From assembly GCF_028736175.1 (NCBI RefSeq), contig NZ_CP117880.1, positions 1,922,001 to 1,986,000 on the forward strand: DNA of 64,000 nt. The letters run 5' to 3'. The notes beneath the pieces are model-generated. The model saw nothing but the letters and a program-made list of their open reading frames with translations. It had not been told where the DNA came from and ran no database searches. Positions 8,083 through 16,763 of the stretch are shown piece after piece. The stretch comes from Sphingobacterium oryzagri. Lineage in GTDB: Bacteria > Bacteroidota > Bacteroidia > Sphingobacteriales > Sphingobacteriaceae. The translations under genes and the position numbers were made by a program. Every line of letters begins with the position of its first letter. Position 1 is the stretch's first letter.

Positions 8083-9498
8083 TTATTGCCAACCACCGCC
8101 CAGCGATCGGTAAAGATCAACGGCAGCCGCCAGCTCTGACTGGCGTATTTGCACCAATTCAAGTTCGCTTTGTAAGGCATTGCTTTGTGCAGCTACTACA
8201 TCAAGATAGTTTGCGGAGCCTGTTTCGAATAATAGATCTGCATTTTTAATCGCGTTTTGTAGTCTATTGGTTCTTTCCAATAGCACGTTTTCTCTTTCGG
8301 CCAGATGCGCGATGGAGATTAGCGCGTCTGAAACTTCGCCAGTAGCATTTAATACAGCCTGCCTGAAGAGGATCACACTCTTTTCATAATCAACCTGCGC
8401 CAGCTCATACTGTGTGCGTAATTGTCTTTTTTGCAAAATGGGTTGCGTTAATCCACCAGTTAATGATCCGAAAAGCGAAGCCGGTATCGTAAACCAGTTG
8501 CTCGCTGTCAACGCATTGACACCTGCCTGTGCGCTGATCACGAGCGAAGGATACATGTGCGCGCGCGCGGCCTGCTCGTTGGCTGCTGCCGCGCGAATAG
8601 CCAGCTCCCGTTGTTTGATATCCGGCCGTTTGCTCAACAGTTGTATCGGAATGCCGACATTAACCATTGCTGGTAAGGCTACATCGCGCAATTTACTTTT
8701 GGTGTCAATTCGTGCGGGCAGTTGACCGCTTAAAATACGGAGCGCATTCTCCTGTAAGGCAATTTGCTGCTTAAAATCCGGAATCAACGATGCTGCGGCT
8801 AGTTTTTGCGCAGCAAGCTGTTCAATGGCTAACAGGCTGATATCGCCCACTTCATATTGATATTGCGCGAGTGTAAGGCTGTTTTCGCTCAAGGTTAAGC
8901 TTCGCGCAGCGATTTCCTGAGCATCATAGAGCATCAGCAAACGGTAATATGCCTTGGCTACCTGATTAACCAACTGCGTTTGAATGGCGTGCTGTGCCTC
9001 CGCGGTTTGTAAATAAATAGCGCGTGCTGCCGCTTTTTGATTTTTTATTTTTCCCCAAATATCCGCTTCCCAAGAAAGTCCCAGTGCAGCATTATAGTCT
9101 TCGATATGGTTTTGCCCCAAAAACTGGGAAAGACTGACGCCATTCAAACTGTTGTTCGATGGGTTGGTGGTATTTGCCTGGATTTGCAATTGCAAATTAG
9201 GCAATAAGCCCGCTTTGGCGCGCTTAAATTCCAGTTCAGCGGCTTCCATATTTTTCAGCGCTAGCTGCATATCTACATTGTTCGCCAGTGCCGTGTCAAT
9301 CAGATCACGTAGCACGGCATCGGTAAAAAAATCACGCCATTGGATATTGGCCATGCTGCTATCGCGATTGACCTGTTGCTCCGTGCGATAAGCCTCCGGC
9401 AGGGGCGGTGTTATTTCGTGTTGGACGCGTTGCGCCTGGCAAGCCCACAGCAGCGCTGAAGCGCCAAGCGAAAATAAGAAGTTACGTTTTATTCTCAT
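8083..9498 (-). CDS. TolC/OprM-type outer-membrane efflux lipoprotein
   Basis: A 471-aa outer-membrane factor of the NodT/OprM class. It has a lipoprotein signal with lipobox LLWAC (Cys20), followed by two outer-membrane-efflux repeats of long amphipathic helices (about 60-245 and 270-465). Motifs typical of the family are visible, such as WRDFFTDAVLRDLIDTAL, LGLSWEADIWGKIKN and LLSKRPDIKQRELAI. It forms the outer-membrane channel of the RND pump encoded just upstream, 16 bp away. Last gene of the efflux operon, with a terminator-like hairpin after it. Length is normal for the family. Confidence 0.95.
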   Translation of the reverse strand: MRIKRNFLFSLGASALLWACQAQRVQHEITPPLPEAYRTEQQVNRDSSMANIQWRDFFTDAVLRDLIDTALANNVDMQLALKNMEAAELEFKRAKAGLLPNLQLQIQANTTNPSNNSLNGVSLSQFLGQNHIEDYNAALGLSWEADIWGKIKNQKAAARAIYLQTAEAQHAIQTQLVNQVAKAYYRLLMLYDAQEIAARSLTLSENSLTLAQYQYEVGDISLLAIEQLAAQKLAAASLIPDFKQQIALQENALRILSGQLPARIDTKSKLRDVALPAMVNVGIPIQLLSKRPDIKQRELAIRAAAANEQAARAHMYPSLVISAQAGVNALTASNWFTIPASLFGSLTGGLTQPILQKRQLRTQYELAQVDYEKSVILFRQAVLNATGEVSDALISIAHLAERENVLLERTNRLQNAIKNADLLFETGSANYLDVVAAQSNALQSELELVQIRQSELAAAVDLYRSLGGGWQ

Positions 9499-9514
9499 GG
9501 TAAGGATAGTAAAT

Positions 9515-12500
9515 TTAAAGCTGCGCTTCAGCGAGCGCTTGTTGATTGTCTACCGTGTGACCGGAAGCCGCTTGGTTTTCTTTGCGTGTAAATTTTTCTT
9601 GTATGGCTTGGAAAACAATAAAAAGAATCGGAATAATAAATAAGCCTAAAATAACGCCAGCGGCCATTCCGCCAGCTGCGGCTATACTGATGGCGTGATT
9701 ACCTTGCGCAGAAGGACCGACCGCGCCCATCATCGGTATCATGCCGGCGATAAAAGCCAGCGAGGTCATGATAATCGGGCGTAAACGCAGTTTGGAAGCT
9801 TCAAGCGCCGCAGCGGCAATAGACAAGCCGTTTTTTCGTCCCTGGAGCGCAAACTCCACAATCAAAATCGCATTTTTTGCCAGCAAACCGATCAGCATGA
9901 CTAAGGAAACCTGCACATAAATGTTGTTAGAAATGCCTGTCAGGCCAATCGCTGCAAAAACACCAAATATACCTGTCGGGATAGAGAGAATGACCGCTAA
10001 GGGTATCAAGTAACTTTCATATTGTGCAGCAAGTAAAAAGTAAACGAAGACTAGACAGAGTATAAAAATAAGCGTCGATTGTCCGCCCGAAACGATCTCT
10101 TCCTTTGTCATGCCCGAAAATTCGTAAGTGTAGCCGCCGGGAAGATGTGCTGCAGCGACTTCTTCAACCGCGCGAATAGCATCGCCGGAACTGTAACCTG
10201 CATTTGGAATGGCATTGATGCCGATGGAATTAAACAAATTGTATCGAGACACGGTTTCTGGTCCATACACACGTTTCAACTGTACCAGGGTGTTTATGGG
10301 CACCATTTCTCCTCGCACATTTTTTACAAAGATGCCATCCATCGCTGCGGTTTCCCGACGATTTTCAAAGTCGGCCTGCACCATCACCCGGTAATATTTG
10401 CCAAAGCGATTGAAATCAGACGCTTGTGCACTCCCGAAATAACCCTGCATCGTTTGTAAAATATCTTTGGTCTTTACGCCAATCTGCTCGGCTTTTACAT
10501 CATCGACTTGCAGCTCATATTGTGGATAATCTGCCCGAAAGGTTGTGAAAGCCATCATGATTTCTGGCCGCTGCATGAGTTGCGCCAGGAAGTTTTGACC
10601 AACGCCGCTGAATTTATCTAATTTACCGCCGGTACGGTCTTGCAATACCATATCTAAGCCATCTACGTTGCTAAAGCCGGGTACGGTAGGAAAGGTGAAT
10701 ACGAAAAAGTTAGCGCCTTTGATTGTTCCGAGACGGGCCGTAATGTCCGCCATAATGGCGTCAATATCTTTTTGTGGTCCGCGATCTTTATGCGGTTTCA
10801 ACAAGATAAAGGCAACGCCAGATGAAGGACTGGTGGCCTGAGTAAGAATGTTAAAACCCGATATGACATTTAAGGTTTTGGTAAATGGCGCATTTTGCAG
10901 TTGTCCTTCCGCTTCCTTAAGCGCATTGGATGTTCTGTCTAACGATGCGCCAGCAGGTAGCGATACCGATACGGCCACGAATCCCTGATCTTCTGACGGG
11001 ATAAATGCCGTAGGCGTGCGCTGTATCATGAAGATCGTCAGGGCAACGAGTAGCGCAAGCGCGCCTAAGCCTAACCATTTTTTACGGATCAGAAAGCGTA
11101 AGCCGCCAAGATAATTGTTGGTTACTTTATCAAATCCCACATTAAAACCTGCAAAAAAGCGTTCTTTAAAATTTAGCTTTTTGCTGGCAGAGCTGCCGTG
11201 CTGCACTGGTTTTAACAAGAGTGCACATAATGCCGGGCTCAATGTTAATGCATTGATGGCAGAAATGACGATCGCGATGGCCAGTGTAAAAGCAAATTGT
11301 CGATAGAAAAGTCCTGTGGATCCTTCCATAAAGCCGATCGGAAGAAAAACGGCCGACATCACCAAGGTAATCGAGATAATGGCGCCGGTAATTTCGCTCA
11401 TGGCCGAGGTGGTAGCCACTTTTGGTGGTAGATTGCCGTGTTCCATTTTACTATGCACGGCCTCCACCACGACAATGGCATCATCAACCACAATACCAAT
11501 GGCCAATACCAGGGCAAATAAGGTCAATAGATTGATGGAAAAACCAAACAATTGCATAAAGAAAAATGTACCAACAATAGCTACAGGAACTGCAATGGCT
11601 GGAATGAGCGTAGAACGAAAGTCTTGCAGAAATAAAAATACGACTAAAAATACCAGAATAAATGCTTCAATAAGCGTTTGCTTCACTTGATCGATCGATT
11701 GATCTAAGGCGTCTTTCGTATTGTAAAGCACGAGGTATTTGACGCCTTTTGGAAAGCTGAGCGATGCTTTGTCCATGAGCTCCTGTATGGCTATCTGAAT
11801 CTCGTTGGCATTAGAGCCGGAGTTTTGCATAATCCCGATATTCAAACCTGTTTTTCCATTGATACGTGTTCCGCTGGCGTAAGTATAGGCGCCTAGCTCG
11901 ACGCGGCCAACATCTTTTAAGCGCAGGATGGAACCATCATTATTCGAACGAATAATGATATTTTCATAGGCTGCAGGTTCATTTAACTTTCCTTTATATT
12001 TGATAATAAATTCAAAGGCTTCCTTAGTATTTTCGCCAAATTTACCTGGCGCGGCTTCCAGATTTTTATCCTGAATAGCAGCCATAACCTCGGCCGGTGT
12101 TAAGCGGTAAGTCGCCATTTGGCTTGGGTTTAACCACACCCGCATGGCGTAATCTTTATTCCCACCAAATGCGATGGCCTGACCAACGCCGGGAATACGT
12201 TTTAATTCCGGAATGATATTGATCTGCGCGTAATTGTTGATAAAGGTTTGATCATACTGCTCGCCTTCGGTATAAAGATCGAGTACCATAATCAAACTGT
12301 TTTGCTGTTTTGCTGTGGTGACGCCGGCTTGTACCACTTCGCTCGGTAGCTGACTGGTTGCCTGCGCGACACGATTCTGTACGTTTACTGCGGCTTGATC
12401 AGGGTCGGTACCGAGTTTAAAATATACGGTAATCATCAGTGAGCCGTCATTACTAGCGGTAGAGCTCATGTAGCTCATATTCTCTACGCCGTTTATCGAT

Positions 12501-12700
12501 TCTTCCAGTGAAGGCGCTACAGCGCGCAAGACAGTTTCTGCGTTGGCTCCCGGATACAGTGCGGTTACCTGAACTGCCGGCGGCGCTATTTCTGGAAATT
12601 GTTGTAGCGGAAGCTTCAAAATCCCGATCACACCGAGTATGACAAGTAGAATCGAGATAACCGTAGAAAGTACAGGACGTTCTATAAAAGTTTTTAGCAT
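9515..12700 (-). CDS. RND multidrug efflux permease (HAE1, AcrB/MexB-like)
   Basis: A 1061-aa inner-membrane proton/drug antiporter of full HAE1 length. It starts MLKTFIERPVLSTVISILL, as AcrB homologues do. The twelve-helix layout, with two large periplasmic loops, is preserved. Proton-relay residues are present: Asp406-Asp407 in GIVVDDAIVVVEAV (TM4), and a Lys in GLLAKNAILIVEFAL (TM10). The porter and docking domains read without gaps. It lies between the adaptor gene (23 bp upstream) and the TolC-like gene, so the whole pump is encoded in one operon. The substrate range is not predictable; such pumps export lipophilic drugs, detergents and dyes. Confidence 0.97.
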   Translation of the reverse strand: MLKTFIERPVLSTVISILLVILGVIGILKLPLQQFPEIAPPAVQVTALYPGANAETVLRAVAPSLEESINGVENMSYMSSTASNDGSLMITVYFKLGTDPDQAAVNVQNRVAQATSQLPSEVVQAGVTTAKQQNSLIMVLDLYTEGEQYDQTFINNYAQINIIPELKRIPGVGQAIAFGGNKDYAMRVWLNPSQMATYRLTPAEVMAAIQDKNLEAAPGKFGENTKEAFEFIIKYKGKLNEPAAYENIIIRSNNDGSILRLKDVGRVELGAYTYASGTRINGKTGLNIGIMQNSGSNANEIQIAIQELMDKASLSFPKGVKYLVLYNTKDALDQSIDQVKQTLIEAFILVFLVVFLFLQDFRSTLIPAIAVPVAIVGTFFFMQLFGFSINLLTLFALVLAIGIVVDDAIVVVEAVHSKMEHGNLPPKVATTSAMSEITGAIISITLVMSAVFLPIGFMEGSTGLFYRQFAFTLAIAIVISAINALTLSPALCALLLKPVQHGSSASKKLNFKERFFAGFNVGFDKVTNNYLGGLRFLIRKKWLGLGALALLVALTIFMIQRTPTAFIPSEDQGFVAVSVSLPAGASLDRTSNALKEAEGQLQNAPFTKTLNVISGFNILTQATSPSSGVAFILLKPHKDRGPQKDIDAIMADITARLGTIKGANFFVFTFPTVPGFSNVDGLDMVLQDRTGGKLDKFSGVGQNFLAQLMQRPEIMMAFTTFRADYPQYELQVDDVKAEQIGVKTKDILQTMQGYFGSAQASDFNRFGKYYRVMVQADFENRRETAAMDGIFVKNVRGEMVPINTLVQLKRVYGPETVSRYNLFNSIGINAIPNAGYSSGDAIRAVEEVAAAHLPGGYTYEFSGMTKEEIVSGGQSTLIFILCLVFVYFLLAAQYESYLIPLAVILSIPTGIFGVFAAIGLTGISNNIYVQVSLVMLIGLLAKNAILIVEFALQGRKNGLSIAAAALEASKLRLRPIIMTSLAFIAGMIPMMGAVGPSAQGNHAISIAAAGGMAAGVILGLFIIPILFIVFQAIQEKFTRKENQAASGHTVDNQQALAEAQL

Positions 12701-12723
12701 GGTGTTGATGCGTTGAGATTAAA

Positions 12724-13917
12724 TTAGTTTGTTGATGTTTCCTCCTGCGGCGTAATTTTCTGTCCGTCTTTTAATAAATCCATCCTTTTGGATACGATTT
12801 TGGCACCTGGTTGCAGACCGCCTGCAACCAGATAATTGCTGCCTTGTTTACCAATGATGGCTAAGGATTGTTGCGAGACGCTGTTGTCTTTGCTTACTGA
12901 AAAGACAAAAACTTTGTCCTGTATTTCGACGGTCGCAGCTTGCGGGACGAGCACCGCGTTTTGGTAGCTTTTTTCCATACGTATACGTCCGGTATTGCCA
13001 TTTCGAAGCGTTCCTTGCGGATTCGGAAACGTAGCGCGAATGCTGATAGCACCGGTATTTTTATCAAATTGTCCGTCTACCATATCGATTTTTCCGGGAT
13101 GCTCATAAACCCGCTCATCGGCGAGAATCAGGGAAACGGCGGGCAGCAGTTTCAATTTTTCTTCCATGCTTTTGCCTGCAGATTCGTTGGTAAAGGAGAC
13201 GAAGTCTTTCTCGCCCAGCGAAAAATAGACATGCAGATCATGCACGTCTGATAGCGTAGTCAAAGGTTGTTGATCGGATGGACTGACTAAGCTTCCCTGT
13301 TTTCGTTGTAACCGACCAATATAACCCGAAGTTGCCGCGCGCACGCTGGTGTAATCCAAATTAATTTTAGCCGATTCGACAGCAGATTTTGCCATTTCGA
13401 CATTCGACCGAGCGATATTGCGCGCGCTCAGGGCAGATTTTAGTTGAAAGTCTGTTAACACCTTGTTTTCGACGAGACGCGTTTTCTTTTCGACTTCCAA
13501 TTCAGCATTTTCAAGTGCCGCTTCAGCAGCCAAAAGATTGGCTTTTGCCTGGTTAAGCTGTTCGCGATAAGGGCGACTGTCAATCTTGAATAACAGCTGG
13601 CCTTTACTAACTTTTGCACCTTCATCTACAAATAATTGTTCGAGTATGCCGGCTACCTGCGGCCGCACTTCGATATTGGCTGTCGCTTCAATACTCGCCG
13701 GATATTCCGTTTCGATAGCCTGCGTCCCCGTAGGTATAGTTAGCACCGGCACAGCAACTGCCGTCTGTTTTTCAGGCGTTTGGCTGCTACTTGTGCTGCA
13801 GCTATAAAGCAAAATAGGGATGATAAGCACCATGTATTTTACGAGTGTAGATAATTTAACACTGTTAAATTTAGAAACTACATGTTTGGTCAGTTTTGTT
13901 AATGGATAAGTTGTCAT
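12724..13917 (-). CDS. RND efflux periplasmic adaptor lipoprotein (AcrA/MexA-like)
   Basis: The membrane-fusion subunit of the pump, 397 aa as drawn. Domains run as follows: lipobox LLYSC; first half of the lipoyl/barrel-sandwich domain (VEVRPQVAGILEQLFVDEGAKVSKG region of the family); a helical hairpin (about 130-195); second half with SGYIGRLQRKQGSLV; then beta-barrel and membrane-proximal domains. The N-terminus is uncertain. The first ATG gives a 28-residue charged leader before the hydrophobic segment, and one TetR-type palindrome (13853-13871) would lie inside the coding sequence. Starting at the ATG of 13833 would place that palindrome in the leader RNA and give a short signal, MVLIIPILLYSC, which lacks the usual positive charge. 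Confidence 0.93.
   Translation of the reverse strand: MTTYPLTKLTKHVVSKFNSVKLSTLVKYMVLIIPILLYSCSTSSSQTPEKQTAVAVPVLTIPTGTQAIETEYPASIEATANIEVRPQVAGILEQLFVDEGAKVSKGQLLFKIDSRPYREQLNQAKANLLAAEAALENAELEVEKKTRLVENKVLTDFQLKSALSARNIARSNVEMAKSAVESAKINLDYTSVRAATSGYIGRLQRKQGSLVSPSDQQPLTTLSDVHDLHVYFSLGEKDFVSFTNESAGKSMEEKLKLLPAVSLILADERVYEHPGKIDMVDGQFDKNTGAISIRATFPNPQGTLRNGNTGRIRMEKSYQNAVLVPQAATVEIQDKVFVFSVSKDNSVSQQSLAIIGKQGSNYLVAGGLQPGAKIVSKRMDLLKDGQKITPQEETSTN
13853..13871. promoter_or_regulatory. Operator-like palindrome A (probable TetR site)
   Basis: Perfect 8-bp arms AATTTAAC / GTTAAATT around a 3-bp centre. It shares the TTTAAC-N3-GTTAAA core with palindrome B and is partly like C. On the minus strand it follows TAGTTTCT (13880-13873), a near -7 box, so it could sit over a promoter for the adaptor gene if translation starts at 13833. 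Confidence 0.6.
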
Positions 13918-13984
13918 GTTTGTATACTGTGTATTATTGGAAAAAGAAAAAGCGAGATGGCTTGTTAATGTCGATTGATCGGAT

Positions 13985-14003
13985 TATTTAACGGTGTTAA
14001 ATA
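13985..14003. promoter_or_regulatory. Operator-like palindrome B (probable TetR site)
   Basis: Perfect 8-bp arms TATTTAAC / GTTAAATA with centre GGT, in the 118-bp gap between the TetR gene and the adaptor gene. Same core as site A. This is the most natural position for TetR control of the pump genes. Confidence 0.65.
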
Positions 14004-14035
14004 GTATTACGTTGTTTTATTTTTGGTAAAAAAGT

Positions 14036-14632
14036 TTAGTCGTATAAGGAGCGGGTAATACCATAAATGGCATCTTTAAGCACCTGGTCGTTTGTCGTCG
14101 GGCCATTTCCTTTATCCACGAGATTGATCGAGATCAAACCGTGTATAATGGACCAAAACGTGAAGTACTTTCTACAAACTAATTCATCCGATGGTGCTTT
14201 ATCAGCCATGATGTCTTTGATGGTCGCCGCGATAAGATCGCTGAAAGACTCCACGCCATTCAACTTACCGCCTACGCAACAAGCTGTGCCTACACCAAAC
14301 ATCAATTGGTAAAGTTCACGCTCATGGAAAGCAAAATCCCAATAACTGATCCACATGGCTTCGAGTTGTTGGTCGAGTTCGGTGTGTTTGCCCTTTGCTT
14401 TGTTTACTTCTTTTGCCAAAAGTAAGTGCCCTTGTCTAGCAAGTTCGTTCAAGATGGCTTCTTTATTGGCAAAATACTCGTAAATCATCGGAGCGGTGTA
14501 CTCAATCTGTTCGGCTATTTTACGCATACTCAGCGCCTGCCATCCGTCTTGTTTAACGATGCCCAGTGCGGCTTCCAGAATATTGTTCCGGTTGCTTTCC
14601 TTTTGTCTTTGTATGCGTTCTTTGCTTCCCAT
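14036..14632 (-). CDS. TetR/AcrR-family repressor of the efflux operon
   Basis: A 198-aa TetR-family regulator. The N-terminal helix-turn-helix domain (about 12-60) reads RNNILEAALGIVKQDGWQAL, then MRKIAEQIEYTAPMIYEYFA, the classic TetR pattern. The remaining helical ligand domain contains a TACCVGG segment with adjacent cysteines (about residues 116-117), which could sense thiol-reactive compounds, though this is only inference. The gene lies directly upstream of the adaptor/permease/channel genes on the same strand. Three related palindromes surround it, one just after its own -7 box, so autorepression and repression of the pump are likely. Confidence 0.92.
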   Translation of the reverse strand: MGSKERIQRQKESNRNNILEAALGIVKQDGWQALSMRKIAEQIEYTAPMIYEYFANKEAILNELARQGHLLLAKEVNKAKGKHTELDQQLEAMWISYWDFAFHERELYQLMFGVGTACCVGGKLNGVESFSDLIAATIKDIMADKAPSDELVCRKYFTFWSIIHGLISINLVDKGNGPTTNDQVLKDAIYGITRSLYD

Positions 14633-14649
14633 CTTTAATGCTATAAAAA

Positions 14650-14674
14650 TATTTAACAGCGTTAGACAAAACTA
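14650..14674 (-). promoter_or_regulatory. TetR-gene promoter with overlapping degenerate operator C
   Basis: The minus strand shows TAGTTTTG (14674-14667), a perfect -7 box. It runs directly into a third palindrome at 14650-14668 (TATTTAAC-AGC-GTTAGACA on the plus strand). That palindrome keeps one perfect half and matches 6 of 8 positions in the other half of sites A and B. Operator over the transcription start, 18 bp before the start codon, fits autoregulation. Confidence 0.55.
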
Positions 14675-14938
14675 AAACTTATTTTTAAACCGACTGACAT
14701 ATATTTGTCATATCGTAAAATTGTCTGCAGAAATTTTTTTCCGAATTGGCTAACTAAAAAATGTCTGCTATTTCAGATCACTCCAGAGTCGAGTTTTCGA
14801 TCATATCGTTATTTAATAAGTATCGTATCGTTGATTATTTTGGCTGACAGCGCTGATTAGGGTGAATATAATGAATAGAACTTCTTTTTTTTTAGTTTAA
14901 ACATTCTCTATATTTACAAACTCGCAAACAACAAAAAC

Positions 14939-15511
14939 GTGAATCTGGCCGAACGATCTGATGAAGAATTGCTACTCTTGTGCCAACAAGGTAGTCGAGC
15001 TGCGTTTGCACAGCTGTATGACCGGTATTGGTTAAATTTAATTAAAAAGGCGCTCCACAAACTCGAACGGCAAGAAGATGCAGAAGAAGTTGTACAAACC
15101 TTATTTATCAACTTGTGGCGGCGGCGGGATAATATCCAACTTCGTGCTTCATTTCGCACGTATCTTTATACCGCGCTTCGGTATGAAATTCTTCAGTTTA
15201 TCGATACCTGGATAAAACGTTCGGCTTATGTCGAGCTTGATGACGCTGCTGTAGGACTTTTACCGCTCGATGAAACGGATATGGGCCGTATGGAAGTGAA
15301 GGAGCTGGAATCAAACATCAACGAAATTATTAATGGATTGCCGGAAAAGTGCCGACTAATTTTTAAAATGAGTCGTGACGAAGGCATGAGTGCCAAGCAA
15401 ATTGCGCATGAGCTGGATATTTCGCACAGAACCGTAGAAACGCAAATAAGCAAGGCAGTAGGCATTATTAAAAAGACCATCCAAAGGTTTAATATCTTAT
15501 TCTTTTTGTAA
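14939..15511 (+). CDS. ECF RNA polymerase sigma factor, FecI-like (SusCD-linked)
   Basis: A 190-aa ECF sigma factor. Region 2 (about 20-90) has AAFAQLYDRYWLNLIKKALH and the DAEEVVQTLFINLW stretch. Region 4 (about 135-185) has LPEKCRLIFKMSRDEGMSAK followed by the IAHELDISHRTVETQISKA helix-turn-helix. The only reasonable start is GTG at 14939; the N-terminus then matches the family. The FecR anti-sigma gene and a SusC gene with an STN signalling domain follow. This is the arrangement in which outer-membrane substrate binding is relayed through FecR to release the sigma factor for transcription of its own locus. Confidence 0.94.
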   Translation: MNLAERSDEELLLLCQQGSRAAFAQLYDRYWLNLIKKALHKLERQEDAEEVVQTLFINLWRRRDNIQLRASFRTYLYTALRYEILQFIDTWIKRSAYVELDDAAVGLLPLDETDMGRMEVKELESNINEIINGLPEKCRLIFKMSRDEGMSAKQIAHELDISHRTVETQISKAVGIIKKTIQRFNILFFL

Positions 15512-15631
15512 TTTTTGCGGTTGTTCTTTGCATATTTTGATGCTTAGGCCGTAAATAGATAAAAAAATATTTTTTTCACGTACGTAGTTTGTTGTTTTTA
15601 GCACGCTATATAGATAGACAAACAGATTAGA

Positions 15632-16627
15632 ATGGCAAACATTCCTGAAAATATCAAATTCTTAATGCTTAAATGGCGCGCCGGTTCGTTAACGGAAGCC
15701 GAGCGTAGCTTGCTTGACGCCTGGTATGAGCAGGAGCTTCCAGAGGAGTTGTATTGGTATGGAGAAACGGAAGAGATGCTGAAGGGGCGGATGTTGCATG
15801 CGGTGGAGACGGCGGTTAATGAAGATTTTTCGGCAGAGCCTCATAAAGGCCGCTACCGAAAATTAGTCTGGTCGGTTACAGCGGCGGCGGCAGCATTATT
15901 GCTGTTTTTCTTTGCTTATCCTTATTTGGGTTTAAACGAAGGAAGGGTAGATGCTGTTTTGGCAGAACACAAAGTAGGGCAAGAGGTCACGAAGGTAATC
16001 CTCCCAGACCAATCGATCGTTTGGCTCAAAGGAAATAGCACATTAACCTATCCTAAAACGTTTGCAGGCAAAACGCGCGAAGTGGAACTCATCGGCGAAG
16101 CGTTATTTGAAATCAGCAAAGATAAAAGCAAACCTTTTATCATTCGATCTGGCGATTATACCACACAGGTGCTGGGCACAAGTTTCAATCTGAAAGTGGA
16201 TCGCCAAACCGGCGAGCTTAATCTAGACGTGCTGACAGGCAAAGTCGAGGTGGCGAAGAAATCAAAAGGAATGGTGGTCGCGAAAAAATATGTGGTGACG
16301 GCCAACAGTTCGTTGCATACGCTAACGGATGTTGCGGCCAAGAGCGTGGAGATACGCCCGGTAACCACCGTTGGCGAATTGACCAAAGGCACGGAGTACG
16401 ACATGAATTTTGTGTCGCAGCCGGTGGAAGACATTATGAAGAGATTTGAGGAAAAGTTTAACGTAACGTTCGAAGGCTATACGGGTGAATACCGCTCGTG
16501 CAATGTTACCGCGGATCTGACGGATCAATCGCTGGAAACATCGTTGAAATTGTTAAGCTTATCCATAAACGCAACCTATAAAATCAAAGATCAAACAATC
16601 AGACTAACAGGAGGAGGCTGTTTTTAA
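15632..16627 (+). CDS. FecR-family anti-sigma factor
   Basis: A 331-aa inner-membrane anti-sigma factor. A short cytoplasmic N-terminal part (1-76) begins KFLMLKWRAGSLTEAERSLL. One membrane helix follows (about 79-98). The periplasmic FecR domain (about 112-210) contains VILPDQSIVWLKGNSTLTYP and GEALFEISKDKSKPFIIRSG. A C-terminal DUF4974-like domain (about 258-325) contains VEDIMKRFEEKFNVTFEG. It should hold the upstream sigma factor and touch the STN domain of the downstream SusC. The distance to the sigma gene is 120 bp, and to susC 136 bp. Complete and typical. Confidence 0.95.
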   Translation: MANIPENIKFLMLKWRAGSLTEAERSLLDAWYEQELPEELYWYGETEEMLKGRMLHAVETAVNEDFSAEPHKGRYRKLVWSVTAAAAALLLFFFAYPYLGLNEGRVDAVLAEHKVGQEVTKVILPDQSIVWLKGNSTLTYPKTFAGKTREVELIGEALFEISKDKSKPFIIRSGDYTTQVLGTSFNLKVDRQTGELNLDVLTGKVEVAKKSKGMVVAKKYVVTANSSLHTLTDVAAKSVEIRPVTTVGELTKGTEYDMNFVSQPVEDIMKRFEEKFNVTFEGYTGEYRSCNVTADLTDQSLETSLKLLSLSINATYKIKDQTIRLTGGGCF

Positions 16628-16763
16628 CCTATTTAGAAAAGCAAATAATCCGACACTAACATGAACTAACAACCAAAGCCAAAAAGAAATGCGGAGATGC
16701 TCGCAACACCCCCGCAAAAATTCTTGGTCTAATTAATTTTACTCTAAAAAATTAACCTATCAA

